Shown one piece after another: positions 21,116-33,400 of a stretch of 47,509 nucleotides of DNA. Position 1 is the first letter of the stretch. Each line of letters starts with the position of its first letter. The notes under the pieces were generated by a model. It made no database searches. It was not told the DNA's origin and saw nothing but the letters and a program-made list of their open reading frames with translations. A program made the position numbers and the translations under genes. Source of the DNA: Lingula anatina (Eukaryota; Brachiopoda; Lingulata; Lingulida; Lingulidae); NCBI RefSeq assembly GCF_001039355.2, contig NW_019774591.1, positions 207,327 to 254,835 of the forward strand, written 5' to 3'.

Positions 21116-22135
21116 ACACTTTATACTTGTGTACTTTTGACTTGCCCTCATATTTTTGCTGTTTTATATTACAGATCCTTCCAATATGGCAAACCATTAC
21201 ATATATAATGTAGATATAAGCAATGTGTGCAACACTCACAATGTAACACTGTTAAAACGTTATATAAACAGTTATGCAAATATAATATAAAATGTGTGAA
21301 TGACACAAAAATGTGTGACAGGACTGAAATCTTAACTTTTTGCTGTAATGACCCTCTTTAAGTCCCGTCATCCCTTTATTCAAAGCTTGACAATTGGAAA
21401 GTAAATCTGCAAAAGGGTCCGGTTTTCATCGGACACAATGTAAAAAGACTGAGAGTTAGGAACGAATACTATTGACGGCAATCCCAGTGCACTGATTTTT
21501 ACCCTTGTCGCCGAAAAGTTAATTCTGCATAGCACCTCTGCCAGATTCGTATGTCGTCACGTTGTACTGACAGCCTCATTTCAAACCATCTCGGATGATT
21601 TCCAAACCTGATAGGCTACGGACCTTGCAACCCAATAATCTGAAAAGGAACCCTGCAGTTTTTAACTCACCTGTGTCTTAAGCAAAATCACTTTTGATCG
21701 CAAGCAGTATTGATTCATGCTTATCATGTCAACGTTCTATATATCTATCATTTTCAGGATACTTATCGGAAGCTAAGACCAGCATCGCTTGGACCATCAT
21801 GGACCAAAGAGACATTAGTTCCCATTATGGCATTAATTACGCAGTGAACATCTCGCAGCCTGAGCAGTCAAGCAGTTTGTCAAATTAACGTGGTAATTGC
21901 TATCTCCTCATAAATTAGAAAATAGTCAAGAAAACAACAAGGACCTACCTGTATTTGTTGCCGTAACGCACTTTTTTCAGCGCCAAATAAAACCATCAAC
22001 GGCACCTGGCATCTGGATGCACAAATACTGGTAGAAGAAACAGCCAATGGATTGGCGTGGAATAGTTTGCCCACGCAACTACCTGGGTAGCCTCATCAGA
22101 GCGTTATTACTAATAACGGTAGGAACCAAGGGTGC

Positions 22136-22348
22136 TTTCCCAGAGATTTAGATCGATCTAAAGATTAAGATTTAGATCGACCTAACTCCCTGGGGGTTCA
22201 CGCTAAATTGCAGTCAGCCGAGTGGGCACCATAGTTAATTACCCCCTTACAGCTTTTAGTAGGCGGGACAGACGCTTAAGCCGGCCAAGCTGACAGTAAT
22301 CTAGTGAGACTCCCCACAGGGATAGATCGATCTAAAAATCTATGGAAA
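22136..22348. mobile_element. Family A MITE, copy 1
   Basis: Ends TCCCAGAGATTTAGATCGAT and GATAGATCGATCTAAAAATC are imperfect inverted repeats. The interior shares TTAATTACCCCCTTACAGCT, GTAGGCGGGACAGACG and TCTAGTGAGACT with copy 2 at 28330. The left end carries an extra partial repeat of its own terminus (AGATTTAGATCGAC near 22169). Confidence 0.8.
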
Positions 22349-23200
22349 TGGGGTGCAAGATATTTAAAGGTTACAGTGGTGTATTGGACATAAGTTAGTT
22401 TTCTTTTTGTCAAACAGTAATGTCTCAATCTTGGATAGTTAAAGCATTATCTCAAGTGTATTCACTTGTTCAAAAATGAATCCTCTTTTGAAACATTCCC
22501 TGTCCGGCAATGGGGCATTTTAATAAATTCACAGTAGACTTAAGTTTATATCTTCGTAACATCATTTTATATACAAGCTATCCATCTTTAAGCTCCGCTG
22601 ATTCTAATAGTATATAAGTAAATGCGATTTATAGATCTATTTGTTTTGTGCTTTTTGGGGGGCAAAATAAACTGACGGTCGCCATAGTTGACCAAATCGA
22701 TTAATTACAATGTGTTCAGGCGAATAAACGGCATGCCCATTCGGATAACCAGTACATAATCACGCCCACATAGCTCCAGTCTATTAGCACTCTTGACCTA
22801 CATGTACCTTCATGTGATTGCCGTAATCAAATGATTTGCAATATAATTAATGACCTCCCTGTTTCAAACTCGACGATAAATATCCATAGAAAGCAATAGT
22901 GCTGTTTTATTGCGTGCATCACCACGTCTGCCCGACAAACAATTAAGTTAATTTGACCATCGGGTAATCCACTTCATTTTCATTATAAGCCTAATGTACC
23001 CGTGTATTTCTAAAACAGATAAAAACGGAAGGACCTTAGAATATCTGAAACCATATTATATGTGTATACGGCCGGTTTGCAAATATGCATTAATCTTTTA
23101 TTAGTGGTATTCCATAAAAAGTGTTTATTTGAGTCAGTGACGCAGACATTTTGTTTAATGTGGGGATGATCAGTGAATTAAGATAAACGTATATTTTCAG

Positions 23201-24929
23201 ATACTCTTTTTCTTGGTATATGGGAGTCTGGAGCAACGATGTAAGGAACCCGGAACTAATAAAAAGGACATAGCAATTAGAGAATTTCTCAGTAAAGGAG
23301 AATCTTTTCAGAGGAGATCTGGTGACATTCAACTTCCCGTCGAACACGTCAAAAATGTCACCGTTGTCACCGCGTTTTTTAGCCTGGGTAATTTTATCAA
23401 GGGGACATTGCTGCGTAGGGAGGATTTCTACCAACAGAACGCTGGGAAAATCGCCATGGTCCGGAACCCTTTAATCTTCTACACAAATTCGCCAGAAATA
23501 GCACAACAAATTACGTTCTTCCGACGCTCATATCAACCGTCTTTACAAACAGATGTTATCATAATGAATATAAATGACTCTTGGGCGTTTGGGCTTAGAC
23601 CCAGAATCCAGGCGATTTTTAATCAAGACGGGTATCCTAAGTACCACCCGCAGACGATCAACGCCAATTATTCAGTGGCCATGCACGCCAAATATGAAGT
23701 TATGGCTGACGCCATCAAAAGTGGCCGCGTGCGCACAACCCACGTCTGTTGGATGGATTTTGGCATATGGAGAAACGAAGAAGGTGTAATTTATTATCTT
23801 CTTGCAGTGACATAGCGCTTAATTTTGTCTATATATTTACGACAACTGCTAAAGTGTTTTATCAAAATTTTAGAAAGACATAACTCTGAATCCATTTTAT
23901 ACATTTTACATCATGTGACATGCTTTTAAGGTAGCAAATGTACTGAAGATTTCCTCTTTTACAGGAGAAGGGTTTGAAGTTGGCATACCCAATGACGTCA
24001 TTGACGGCCAAGTGGCTTATACCGAGATCGAGGCCAATTCAAATCCTACCCCAAGGAACATCGTGTATCTGGATATGGTGTGGGTAGTTGGGGCGTTTTT
24101 TATTGGGCGGGTCGAGGCAGTGCAGACATTTTGTACTGACTACCGGCGTGGCGTGCACTGGATGATTAAACACTGTAAGACAAACAGTGTAAAATTATTT
24201 AAGTTGACCCCCTCCCCCTACCATGAACGCGAAAATTGCAAGAATAACTATTTTGTACTCTGGCCATTACAAGTAGTGTTGCCATTTCGATATGTAATAC
24301 TGACTCATTAATTGAACGTAGCAATTAGAATAGAACAATTATTATAAATGTAGGACAGGAATTAATAATATAACTTTAAGTCTGCTAGTTAGCTAAAAAA
24401 TTATCATTTCTAAGTATCGTACTTGTTAAAGATCTCTGCAAAGAATTAAAAACTAAAAGAAATCTGGTACATTTACCTTTTAACGCATACTTCTTTAATT
24501 GACTGAGGTCTTTGGAGCAGTTGCATGCCGTTCCTTTTATTTTCACATCATGTAAAAGTTACTTTTAGCAGTCGTAGTAATTTCACGCTATGGTATTATT
24601 GTACTGCATAAGCAAAACCCTACCATAAAAATTAAATCCAATATACGATCTCTTCAATGAAATACCGCTTATCTGATAAAGAAAAGAAAAGTTAACAAGT
24701 TATTATTATTATTATTATTATTTTATTATTATTATTATTTTTTTGTTCATCGTGTTTTCCTTTCTTTTCAGTCCTGATGAGCACAGACCAGCAAGTGATC
24801 TACACGTTGTATAGCAAGCACTTTAAACTCAACCCCAGGGTACATATACAGACGTACAGGGCCCCGCCAGAGTTCAGTCATAGTCCTTGGTACTACCTGG
24901 CATACAGATGTCGGCGAGCTCTGCACTGA
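23201..24929 (+). CDS. HtrL/YibB-family protein, three coding exons, N-terminus not found
   Basis: Exons 23201-23783, 23965-24174 and 24772-24929 join in phase 1 at both introns to give 316 residues plus a stop. The first follows a TTTTCAG acceptor and begins ILFFLVYGSLEQRCKE, probably the end of a signal or anchor helix; the upstream exon with the ATG was not found. The core matches the HtrL_YibB family (WlaTC-like): VTVVTAFFSLG, PLIFYTNSPEIAQQI, II-MNINDSWAF, HAKYEVMADAI, THVCWMDFG, NIVYLDMVWVVGAFFIG, and across the last junction HWMIKHFLMSTDQQVIYTLY. Bacterial members sit in surface-polysaccharide loci and animal members resemble glycosyltransferases; the reaction is not established. VCWMDFG with its aspartate is a plausible active-site strand. 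AATAAA at 25052 could be the polyadenylation signal. Length and motif order suggest the coding exons after the first are complete. Confidence 0.85.
24699..24740. repeat. ATT trinucleotide microsatellite in HtrL intron 2
   Basis: Interrupted run of ATT units shortly upstream of the last HtrL acceptor. Confidence 0.95.
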
Positions 24930-25213
24930 GATACATTCTTGATGAGCATGGGACATGCGTATATACATACAATAGACAGACATACCACTACAGTACCCTC
25001 TACCAGGGCGACAGACTGATTTTTCACAAAAAATTCACATATATGTCTTTAAATAAATAGTCGGTCATTTAAAAGTTCTCCGTCTTCTGGAAAATTTGCC
25101 TATAATATCTGCCAGGGGGGGTACCTCGTACCCCGTTACCGGACTTGGAACTTTAATCAGAATCCTTGGTGCTTGATTGACAGATTGAATATACATTGAC
25201 GGATTTACAAAAA

Positions 25214-25284
<71 letters not shown>

Positions 25285-27095
25285 ACAATACTAAAAAACA
25301 ATACTAACAGTAGTAACTGTGACTTGTGAATGACTCAAGAACGTGTGTTTCAAATAACTGACGGTATATTCATCAGACCTGTAAGTGTATGCGACACACG
25401 GGAAACCTGAAAAATATACTTATAATAACTTAACTTTTAAATAACATAACTAACAAACCAATCAAGTCAACCTGTAAGTGTATGCAACACACGTGAGAAG
25501 GCAAATGTGCCGCAAAATGAGAAAGGGCGTGTTATATAGATAAACGGACATACACGAAAACAAACGGAAAGAGACGAACACACTACATTATCACCTCATA
25601 CGTATATAAAAGAAATATTTTTCAAACTTTTTATTTAATTGCCTGTTTCTTCGTATATCTTGTCAATCGTTCATCACATACGGCAGCATATTGTCTGTCT
25701 GTCTGTCTGTCTGTCATCAAATGCTCTCCACGTAAATGGCCAGGACCAGAGAAAACAAACTAATGCACAGATATTCTATTTACTCGCATGTCGAGTGTCT
25801 TCAAAATTTGCCGTCCTCAAAAATGTTTAAGGCTTTTTATGGTTATATCCCAAAATATTCTTATTTGAAACACTTTGGGAAATATTTCATTAGTTTTTGA
25901 AAGACCGTGTGTCTAGTAATCCATGTAAAAAACAAATCTCTTACATAGACACCTTATAATATCAATAAAGAAATAAAAAGATGAGCTACATTAAAAATGA
26001 AACTAAAAGCATACAAAAAAGTAAAAACAATCCAATCACGCAGATTTTCTCTTTTTTTAACCAAACAATGCTATTCTCAGTAAATTCAAGTAAACTAAAA
26101 AATGGTATCAGGAACCCCGACCCCCCCCCCCCCCCCCCGAAGAATAAATATTTATATACAAATATAAAGTAAATAGTACAAAGTTCAAATCTTTTCATCC
26201 ATTTTCTTAATATTTCTTAGTGTGATGATGCAACTTGAGGATAGATAATATTAATTTTATTAAACAAATTATTTTTATGGCGTACAAGTACATAAAAATT
26301 TCAAGATAGAAGTACAGAACATTATATTAAAAATTTGATCAAAGTATATCTCCAGGTAAAGGAGGGCTAAACAGATGATCTCACAAATCCAGGTAGCCCT
26401 TTGATGAATTACCTGTTACTTTTAATTGCTTTATTACTCCCCCCTTGAATTGTCCTAGAATCCTAAAAAATTTGGTTTGGCATTTATAGGGACACTGGTC
26501 GTATATATTTTTTTTTTCGATTGTCTGGAAAGTGCTTTGAATATAGACACTGAGCCAAAGAACATAAGGTGAAAAATGACTGGACAGACATTATAACACA
26601 ATCATTAGTCACAACTTGAGGGTAAATAGTGTTACAACCTATCACCGGAACTTAAAAATGATGCAAAGCACGAGCTGCTTAACAGCCTCTGTCTCAGTTC
26701 TCAATAACAATATCATGAATATATTCTTCAGTGTTTTATTTCATAAAAAGAAATTTTAGTTGAGAAATCATTAGACATTTGCCCTGCTAGGGTTATAAAG
26801 ACAGAGAAACAACATGTTCACCATTTTCCTATTGTGAGCTGAGTGTCTTCAAAATTAATTCAAAATGTATGATACAAACGAAAGCCCTACAATTTAATAT
26901 TTTTCACTGAGATATACAGTACAATTTAATCAACACAGTGCAATAATTTGAGAAAAATGCTTTTTCTTTCAGATAAGTGACACAAAGGTCAATCAATTTT
27001 AAAGAACCAAACTTTGACAATTATGATGATAAGCCTTTTATGGGGGGTTGGTCGTTTGTTTAGTGCCTTTCCAATCTGCGTTACGCCCAGTGTCA
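24930..27095. other. HtrL 3' region, repeats and 3' region of the convergent gene
   Basis: No gene seen. After the HtrL stop there is AATAAA at 25052, a poly(A)-(AT)n tract at 25209-25278, and the direct repeat CCTGTAAGTGTATGC at 25379 and 25470. There is also a TGTC run near 25695 and a C-run near 26121. From about 26.2 kb rightward the DNA is probably the 3' untranslated region of the minus-strand gene at 27096. Confidence 0.5.
25209..25278. repeat. Poly(A) then AT microsatellite
   Basis: A run of A passes into uninterrupted AT repeats, which may be a decayed retroposon tail. Confidence 0.95.
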
Positions 27096-28606
27096 TCATT
27101 GTAATCTAACTTGATGAATCCTTTTATAAAGATCCTTATAAGCAGACGGCACCTTTACCCTAAGTCTCTTGAAGTCTTTAGTTTTCATTTGCAATTCTCC
27201 CCACGGGTCAAACCTTTCTGCCGACTCCAAAATGGCTGCAAACTCTTCCTTCATTTTTGCTGCCTGCTTTTCTCGCTTCCTGATCCGTAAAGCACGAACT
27301 ATACTTCCATTCTTTTTCCTTTTTTTTTTAAAATGGAGACCTCTTATCCTGCGTTTGCGTATTTTCTGAATTCTTTTGGCTTCCTTTCTTACAGTTGCCT
27401 CATCAGGCATGGGATCACCTTTAAAGTCGTTTTCATTTAAAGGTGGAGCCTCTTTCTCCAAGACAGACCCCATATGAGCTAAAGTAGGGAACTCGTACCA
27501 ACTGGGTTGATGGTGATCTAATATACCTATTTTGTAAAACTTGTTGCTGTCCAGTGATGGCAGTTTAAATGCCGTGCTCTGTCCTAAAGTTACAGCTGTT
27601 GGCTTACTTTTGCCCTTGGCACCAAATCCTAGCTGTTGAAATGATGCTGAATAGTTCCCATTTGCAATGGTAGGTGGTTGTATTTGGACCAATGCTGAAT
27701 TAGAAGAGAAAAAAAAAATAATAATAATACTTATTTCTTAAAATCGCACTACACTACCGTCTCAGTGCTGTTTACAGATAAAATTATCTAGAATAGCTAG
27801 AAACATTTTAAGCAATTAAAATCTTTGTACAGAAGTTTTAAAACATTCCTGCAAAAGGGTGGTAATATGGTTTCTGTACTTGTTTTGTGAATGTCAGCAT
27901 GGATGGAGTAAAGTTAATCAAGCACTAGGTGAGAGATCAAGCACTGCAAAGATTATTGTAACAGTCATAACATTTACAAGTATATTACATAGATGTTACT
28001 TAGAAAATATTATAGATTTAATGTTGACGGTCCATTGCTACAACAACAACAAAAAAATTGTATGCAGATATATATTTACAGGGATCATCCATTTTTATTA
28101 ACATTTTCAAGGGTCCACAACGTGAACCATTGGTTTGGGAGGGGGGAATGTAAATGCCCTCTGTATGCTTTTAAAAAACAATAAAAAATGAGCTAAATTG
28201 CTGTCAAAGGTCTTCATCTTAAGCTCATACTGTCTGAAGGGGGGGGGGTCTGGAAAGAGTCCACTCTTTGTAGACTTGAGAAAAGGTTGATAAAAGTGGA
28301 TGACGCCCACCAGTGTGTGTAAGACAGGGTTCCCACAGATTTAGATCGATCCATCCCTGGGGGCCATGCTAAATTGCTGTCAGCTTCCGGGAGCCGAGTG
28401 TGCACAACACTTAATTACCCCCTTACAGCTTTAAGTAGGCGGGACAGACATTTAAGCGGGTTAAGCTGACAGCAATCTAGTGAGACTTCCCAGGAGGATA
28501 GATCAATCTAAATGTCTGTGGGAATGGTCTCTAATACCTCACCTTGTATGTTACTTGTTCTACAGGTCACTCTGAGGCTTTGCACACACATTCTACTGGC
28601 TGCCAT
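27096..28606 (-). CDS. Two-exon gene, basic coiled protein, probably mitochondrial; not identified
   Basis: Exon 1 (28606 to 28543, 64 nt) starts with ATG and reads MAASRMCVQSLRVTCRTSNI then Q. It ends in phase 1 at GTGAGG. Exon 2 (27694 to 27096) follows TCTAATTCAG, completes an alanine codon and runs to a stop, for 220 residues. The N-terminus lacks acidic residues and has spaced arginines, as in a mitochondrial presequence. The middle has KFYKIGILDHHQPSWYEFPT and LAHMGSVLEKEAPP. After about residue 120 a very basic region (KRIQKIRKRRIRGLHFKKKR) is followed by a predicted helix (RALRIRKREKQAAKMKEEFA) and FDPWGELQMKTKDFKRLRVK. Small size, presequence and basic RNA-binding-like region would suit a mitochondrial ribosomal or assembly protein, but I cannot match it to a named one. 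A family A MITE lies in its intron. Confidence 0.75.
28330..28524. mobile_element. Family A MITE, copy 2, in the intron next to a splice donor
   Basis: Ends TTCCCACAGATTTAGATCGA and TCAATCTAAATGTCTGTGGG plus AA are inverted repeats with few mismatches. The interior matches copy 1 at 22136. Its right end lies only about 17 bp from the exon 1 donor (28541-28542) of the mitochondrial-type gene. Confidence 0.85.
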
Positions 28607-30487
28607 CCTGTTGGTTATCCTGGCATTTAAAAAATGGAGAGAAATACATTTGGAATTCTGTGATAGTGTATCTAATTCAGTGCAAAAGAAATTGTGTAAT
28701 TTTTTAGTATTCCCTCACCCAACCTAGCATAAATCACTTTTTCTTTCTTTTATTATTATAATTATTATTGTTTTGAAAAACCTGGTGATGCAGTCACTTT
28801 GATCAATGTCTCTGCTTTTTAAAGTTAACAGATTAATTTTTAGATGTTTTTACAATAAACTTTCAAGATTTTCAACTAATTAAATTACAAAAAAAAAAAA
28901 TGTTCCCTTACAATAGCCTCAGCTCACAATATACTGTAGTATGAACTTTCATGGGTTCACATTACTATTTAAGGTCTCTGATATGTAACATTTGTGTTAA
29001 AACATGAAAGATAGGTGTCTATAACTGTGAAATGACAGCCAGCTAACATGTCCTCTGTGATGCTGGGGCTCTCAACTTCTTTGCTTGTAAACCTCTCACC
29101 CCCTCAAGTCATACATTGCTGAAAACCAATCTTGTCATCAACAAAGCTTTGAACAAGGTAATATTAATCTTCTCATATACCAGAGATACCACCACAGGGG
29201 CGGATCCAGAGATATTTTCTTACAGTCTTCTAAATTATCTTTGATGATCCATCCTCCATTTTTGACCGTCTTCGGACAGAAAAAATTAGATACCCATCAA
29301 TGTAAACTTGAAAATCTGACCGTCTTCCGGAAGACCCATAAGACGGACTAAATTTGCCCTTGCACCATAAATCCATACAGCTGTTTAAGACAACCATGGA
29401 TGGACTGCTGAGTGCATACGTCAGGAATTGTTTCCTTTCCTAAAGCAAACTTTTGAAAAATCACATGACTCAACCAACTTCCACTGCAGTTTATTTCCTG
29501 ATGGGAGCATATGTTGCATCATTATTTGAACTTTTTTACGCATTTAGAAGTCCATCAATGGCTTTTTTCCATGGGTATATTGTGATTTCACAGCAGTGCA
29601 TCTCACTGTTAGATGAGTAGATTAATGTTAGCATATCATGAAATTCACAGCTCTGACAACAGCAAGACTATTTGGCTTTTCAGCTGTGTGCGTAAGTAAG
29701 GTAAGTTTTGAGAGATTTGAGAGTCCCTGCATAAATTCAATAGCTGACCAACATTTTAGTTTGAGGCACCTTCCATGCGTTGGCACAAAGCGTGCGTACC
29801 AGACACCGTACGGCAAATAGAAATGCTGACGCATGAAACTTCGTGCTTCTTCTCAAATTCAATATATGATTATGAATGCACTTAAAGTTTCTGCACCACT
29901 ATTTTGAGACTCAATCAGTTCTGATCTAATTTTGACGAACACATTAAATTTAACAAATGTTTGTGACACCCCCACCACCAACAGGCACACAAACAGGTAA
30001 AATAAAACTCCGCAATTCCGATTTAAAGAGACCATGGGGTGCCTGTCACGAATAGCAAAATCACGATAAGGTAAATTGTTCAACCAACATTACCTCTTAT
30101 GACAATACACCTTGCATAAGAGTCTATGGTTAAGCCTTTTGTGGTGAAAATGAATCCATGCATCGACAACGTTCTGCTAAATGGAAGCAGCCATTTTGTT
30201 ACCACATTCAACCCTCTTTGTCGGTTTTATAAGAAAAATAAACAAATTAAAGTGACTCATAAACTTACAAAAAGATAAAATAACACATTTATGTCATATT
30301 GTACCCTTTGAATTTGTGAAATGAATTTATAATGGAGAAATAAATTCTAACGGATTGTGCAGAATAGGGTAACCTTGATCCGGAAGTGTTCTTCTGCTCG
30401 AGGTCAGTCAGTCACAAGGCAGTGACAAGTGCAGCTCGCTGAGGACGAATAAAAATAAACCAGGATAAATTCAACAGGAAAACGAAG
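28607..30487. other. Divergent intergenic region between the mitochondrial-type gene and AGTRAP
   Basis: The two genes point away from each other, so both promoters should lie here. The AGTRAP leader is probably the CpG-bearing stretch from about 30380 to the ATG at 30488. No TATA box is clear. A hAT-like MITE occupies 29195-29362. No other gene is supported. Confidence 0.5.
29195..29362 (-). mobile_element. 168-bp hAT-like MITE, copy 1
   Basis: Starts CAGGGGCGGATCCAGAGATA and ends near TTTGCCCTTG. It is the reverse complement, at moderate divergence and the same 168-bp length, of the element at 33618-33785. Shared inner segments include GACCGTCTTC-GGA and ATCAATGTAAACTT. The flanking 8-mers (TACCACCA and CACCATAA) only partly agree, as expected for an older insertion. 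Confidence 0.75.
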
Positions 30488-33400
30488 ATGAATGCACCGC
30501 AATTGACATTAAAGGTGAGATGCATTATATAGCGAACACAGACATATTGATGTATGAATGCTAGTAAGTGTTTAGGTTAATACATTTGGGCGTATTTGCC
30601 GTATTTTGTTTTGGCCCTTTCAACCGGGTGGGTTAACCTTTTTAAAAGCGTCACAATCAGAACAAATCATAGATGTCATAACGTTACAAATTCTTGCAGA
30701 TTGATTTCCGCATTATTTGACTTGGTCACTCTAGTGATTATATATACATGCATCATGCAGAAGCTGCATTTTAAAAAAGTTGATTGTGCATGAAGACCCG
30801 AAAATGTTTTATTACTGAAAATGACGTTGTCAGACTAGTAATTGTATGTGAAGGATGAATGTGACTGATGCTACCGCAGACTGGTATTTGATTGTGTCTT
30901 AGCCCCGGCTACCATATACTACTGTAGAATTCCTAATTTACTCATTTTGTTTGTCCTTGTAATATAAAGTACTGTAGGGGCAGTCTTAAAGTAAAGTCAT
31001 CAAGAGGTGCAGCTCAAGGCACGGTAACTGCCCGGTAACTCTCCCCTTTAATTTTGGAGATTTTAGTTGTTAGCATCATAGAAATCTTTATCATTATTTT
31101 TGCCCATCGAGGTGGTTGAAGAAGAGTGCATTAGACTGCCCACAATTCATGAAATGCTCTCTGCATTTGCAGTGGTTTTAACTGTAAGAATGACCTAAGC
31201 AAAATACTGATATCACATGGACTGCTTGCAGTGCTTAGGACATGCTTCTGTTCATTTGCCTGTCATTTGATGCAGTGTCTTTTGAGTCAGCAAGAAAATA
31301 CAGTGCCATGATGAGTAATTTTCTCCCATTCTTTTGCTAGCTAGACATAAGACCCGTTTTTACTTTATTTTTTTGTTTCAGTCTTGTGTGAATAAAATCT
31401 ATCATACATGAATGTAGAGATGCATCCTTTGTGATATACTGTACAGTCACATAATATCTGAAATGACATCATAAGAGAAGAGATAAATAAAAACATCAGA
31501 AGGTTGAAGAACAACTTCATAAAATATCTAGACAACTTTTTTTTTTCAATTTAAATCAGAAATCAGATTTTTGTCAGTAACCTTGAGGGGGTGACAGGAT
31601 ATGATATATGGCCATATTAAACTAACACATGACCAGACAGTATATTATCCTTTCTCATGTTTTACATTATGATTTATTATGAAGTTTTCAAGTTCAAACC
31701 TTTGGTTAAAAAAAATTAACAGCTGCTTTACCATTGATGTATTAAAAAGTGATGGTTATTATGCTTTGTTAATTTCATCATTCTTTTCAAAAGGTGAGTT
31801 TCTTTTTGAAGATTTGCCATAATCACCATGTTGATTTTGTTTAAGAAATTAATAAATTAAATTAAAACTGCATCTTATCTATAAAGAACAATATCTGCAA
31901 AGATAAAGCATTAGGGGATTAAATGTTAAAAATAAACACTTTTCAAAATTTTGGCCAAATCTGATTAAAAAGAAAAAAAGCACACACAGTAAAGTGGCTA
32001 ATCTGTCGTTAAATTACCTGAAGAGTGCCTAGTTACAGCTTATTATTCAAATACAAAGAAGGTTGAAGGTAAACCTAGGTACATACAGGGTATTCTATTT
32101 TACATGTTGTAATTATAATAGTTACCTTGGAGATAAATTAATTCTTCTGATAAGTGAATTTTTCTATTAGGCTTTTTTATGGCGTAGGAAGTAAAAAATG
32201 AAGTGTAAAAGGCAAGCAGACCATCATAGATGGCATCCAGCATGCTAAAGTGTCATTTAGGTGGATGACTTGGCATGATTGGAACTGCCTTTTAAGTGGA
32301 ATCATCAAGTTCTGGGTTGTAGCCTGACTGTGTGGGCTATTTTAATCCCATGACATAGAGTACTGAATCCTTGGCACTGCTTTACACTGTAATAATTTAT
32401 TGTTCAGGATAATCGTAACATGGTTGGACCCAGACAGCATTTTTTAAAAACAAATTTATCCAATTTTTGTCTGTAACCTCGAGGGAAGTGTCAGGATATT
32501 ATATACGACCATATTAAACTAACGTATGACCAGTCAGACTATAATCCTTTGACTTTTTGACATATTATAATTTATGATTTATTATAAAGTTATCAAGTTC
32601 AGACCCTTTACTTTGAAGATATTAATCAAACAGCTGCTTTACCAAGACATATTTGAAGAATTATAGTCATTGTGTTTTGGTAATTTTTTCTTTTTTTTCA
32701 TCATCTTGACATTGAACTGGTCTTGATTAATATCATGTAAAAGGTATACTGTACACTTTTGAAAAACTTTCCAAAGTTACATTTTCTCAGTAAAGATAAA
32801 TGTCAATCTAAATGACTGGTCAGTGATTAAAATTTATGAATTTAAAATTAAAAATAGAATAGAACATCAAGTTCAATAATTCATGAATTTGGAGAATTTT
32901 CATAATCTTTTCTCTATGGAAAATTTGTGTTAATATGTAGATAAATATCAGAATGATGTTGAAGGGATAAGAAGATTTCTTTACTCATACAATTTTCTTT
33001 TATTTCAGGTTGTTGTGATTGTCCATTTTATCCTTACAACATGGTAAGTGGGACCTTTAATTGTATGTCATGATATATTAATAAGTTTTATATAATTGTT
33101 CTGTTCATTTTTTCTGATTTTACAAAAGTTGACAAATCCAGCATGGTTTTAGTCAAAATCCACAAATTTATCAAACCAACCAGAGGTCTGAATATCATTT
33201 ATAAAAATTAATTTAGAAAATGTTTTATATTATTGTGATAAACATCTATTCAATAACATATTTCTTATTATAATGATATATACTGTTACATTAGTTTCTT
33301 TACATATTCCCATTTCATTAATTTAGACATGTTTAATTTCATCTGAGACATCATGTTTGTAGCTTATTTCTTCAATGGGACCAAAGAGTTGGGGACATGA

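Larger units (their letters stand above)
14434..23200. other. Long interval without recognised genes; MITEs and microsatellites
   Basis: No coding exon could be supported over almost 9 kb. It contains a TA microsatellite, CpG-richer patches near 16010-16090 and 16780-17050, the nested element at 20635-21115, a related fragment near 17060-17265 and a family A MITE at 22136. GGCCCGGTTGCACCAA at 16008 and CGTTGCACCAAG at 16106 look like pieces of another inverted-repeat element. The first exon of the HtrL gene probably lies in the right part. An exon-like block at 21766 to about 21890 (acceptor TTTTCAG, inner ATG, stop) could be part of a 5' leader, but this is not secure. Confidence 0.5.

Noticed and set aside
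21694-21888. Plus-strand frame as the missing first HtrL exon
   Set aside because: It ends in a stop, lacks a signal-anchor sequence and does not join in phase to the exon at 23201. At best it is a leader exon.
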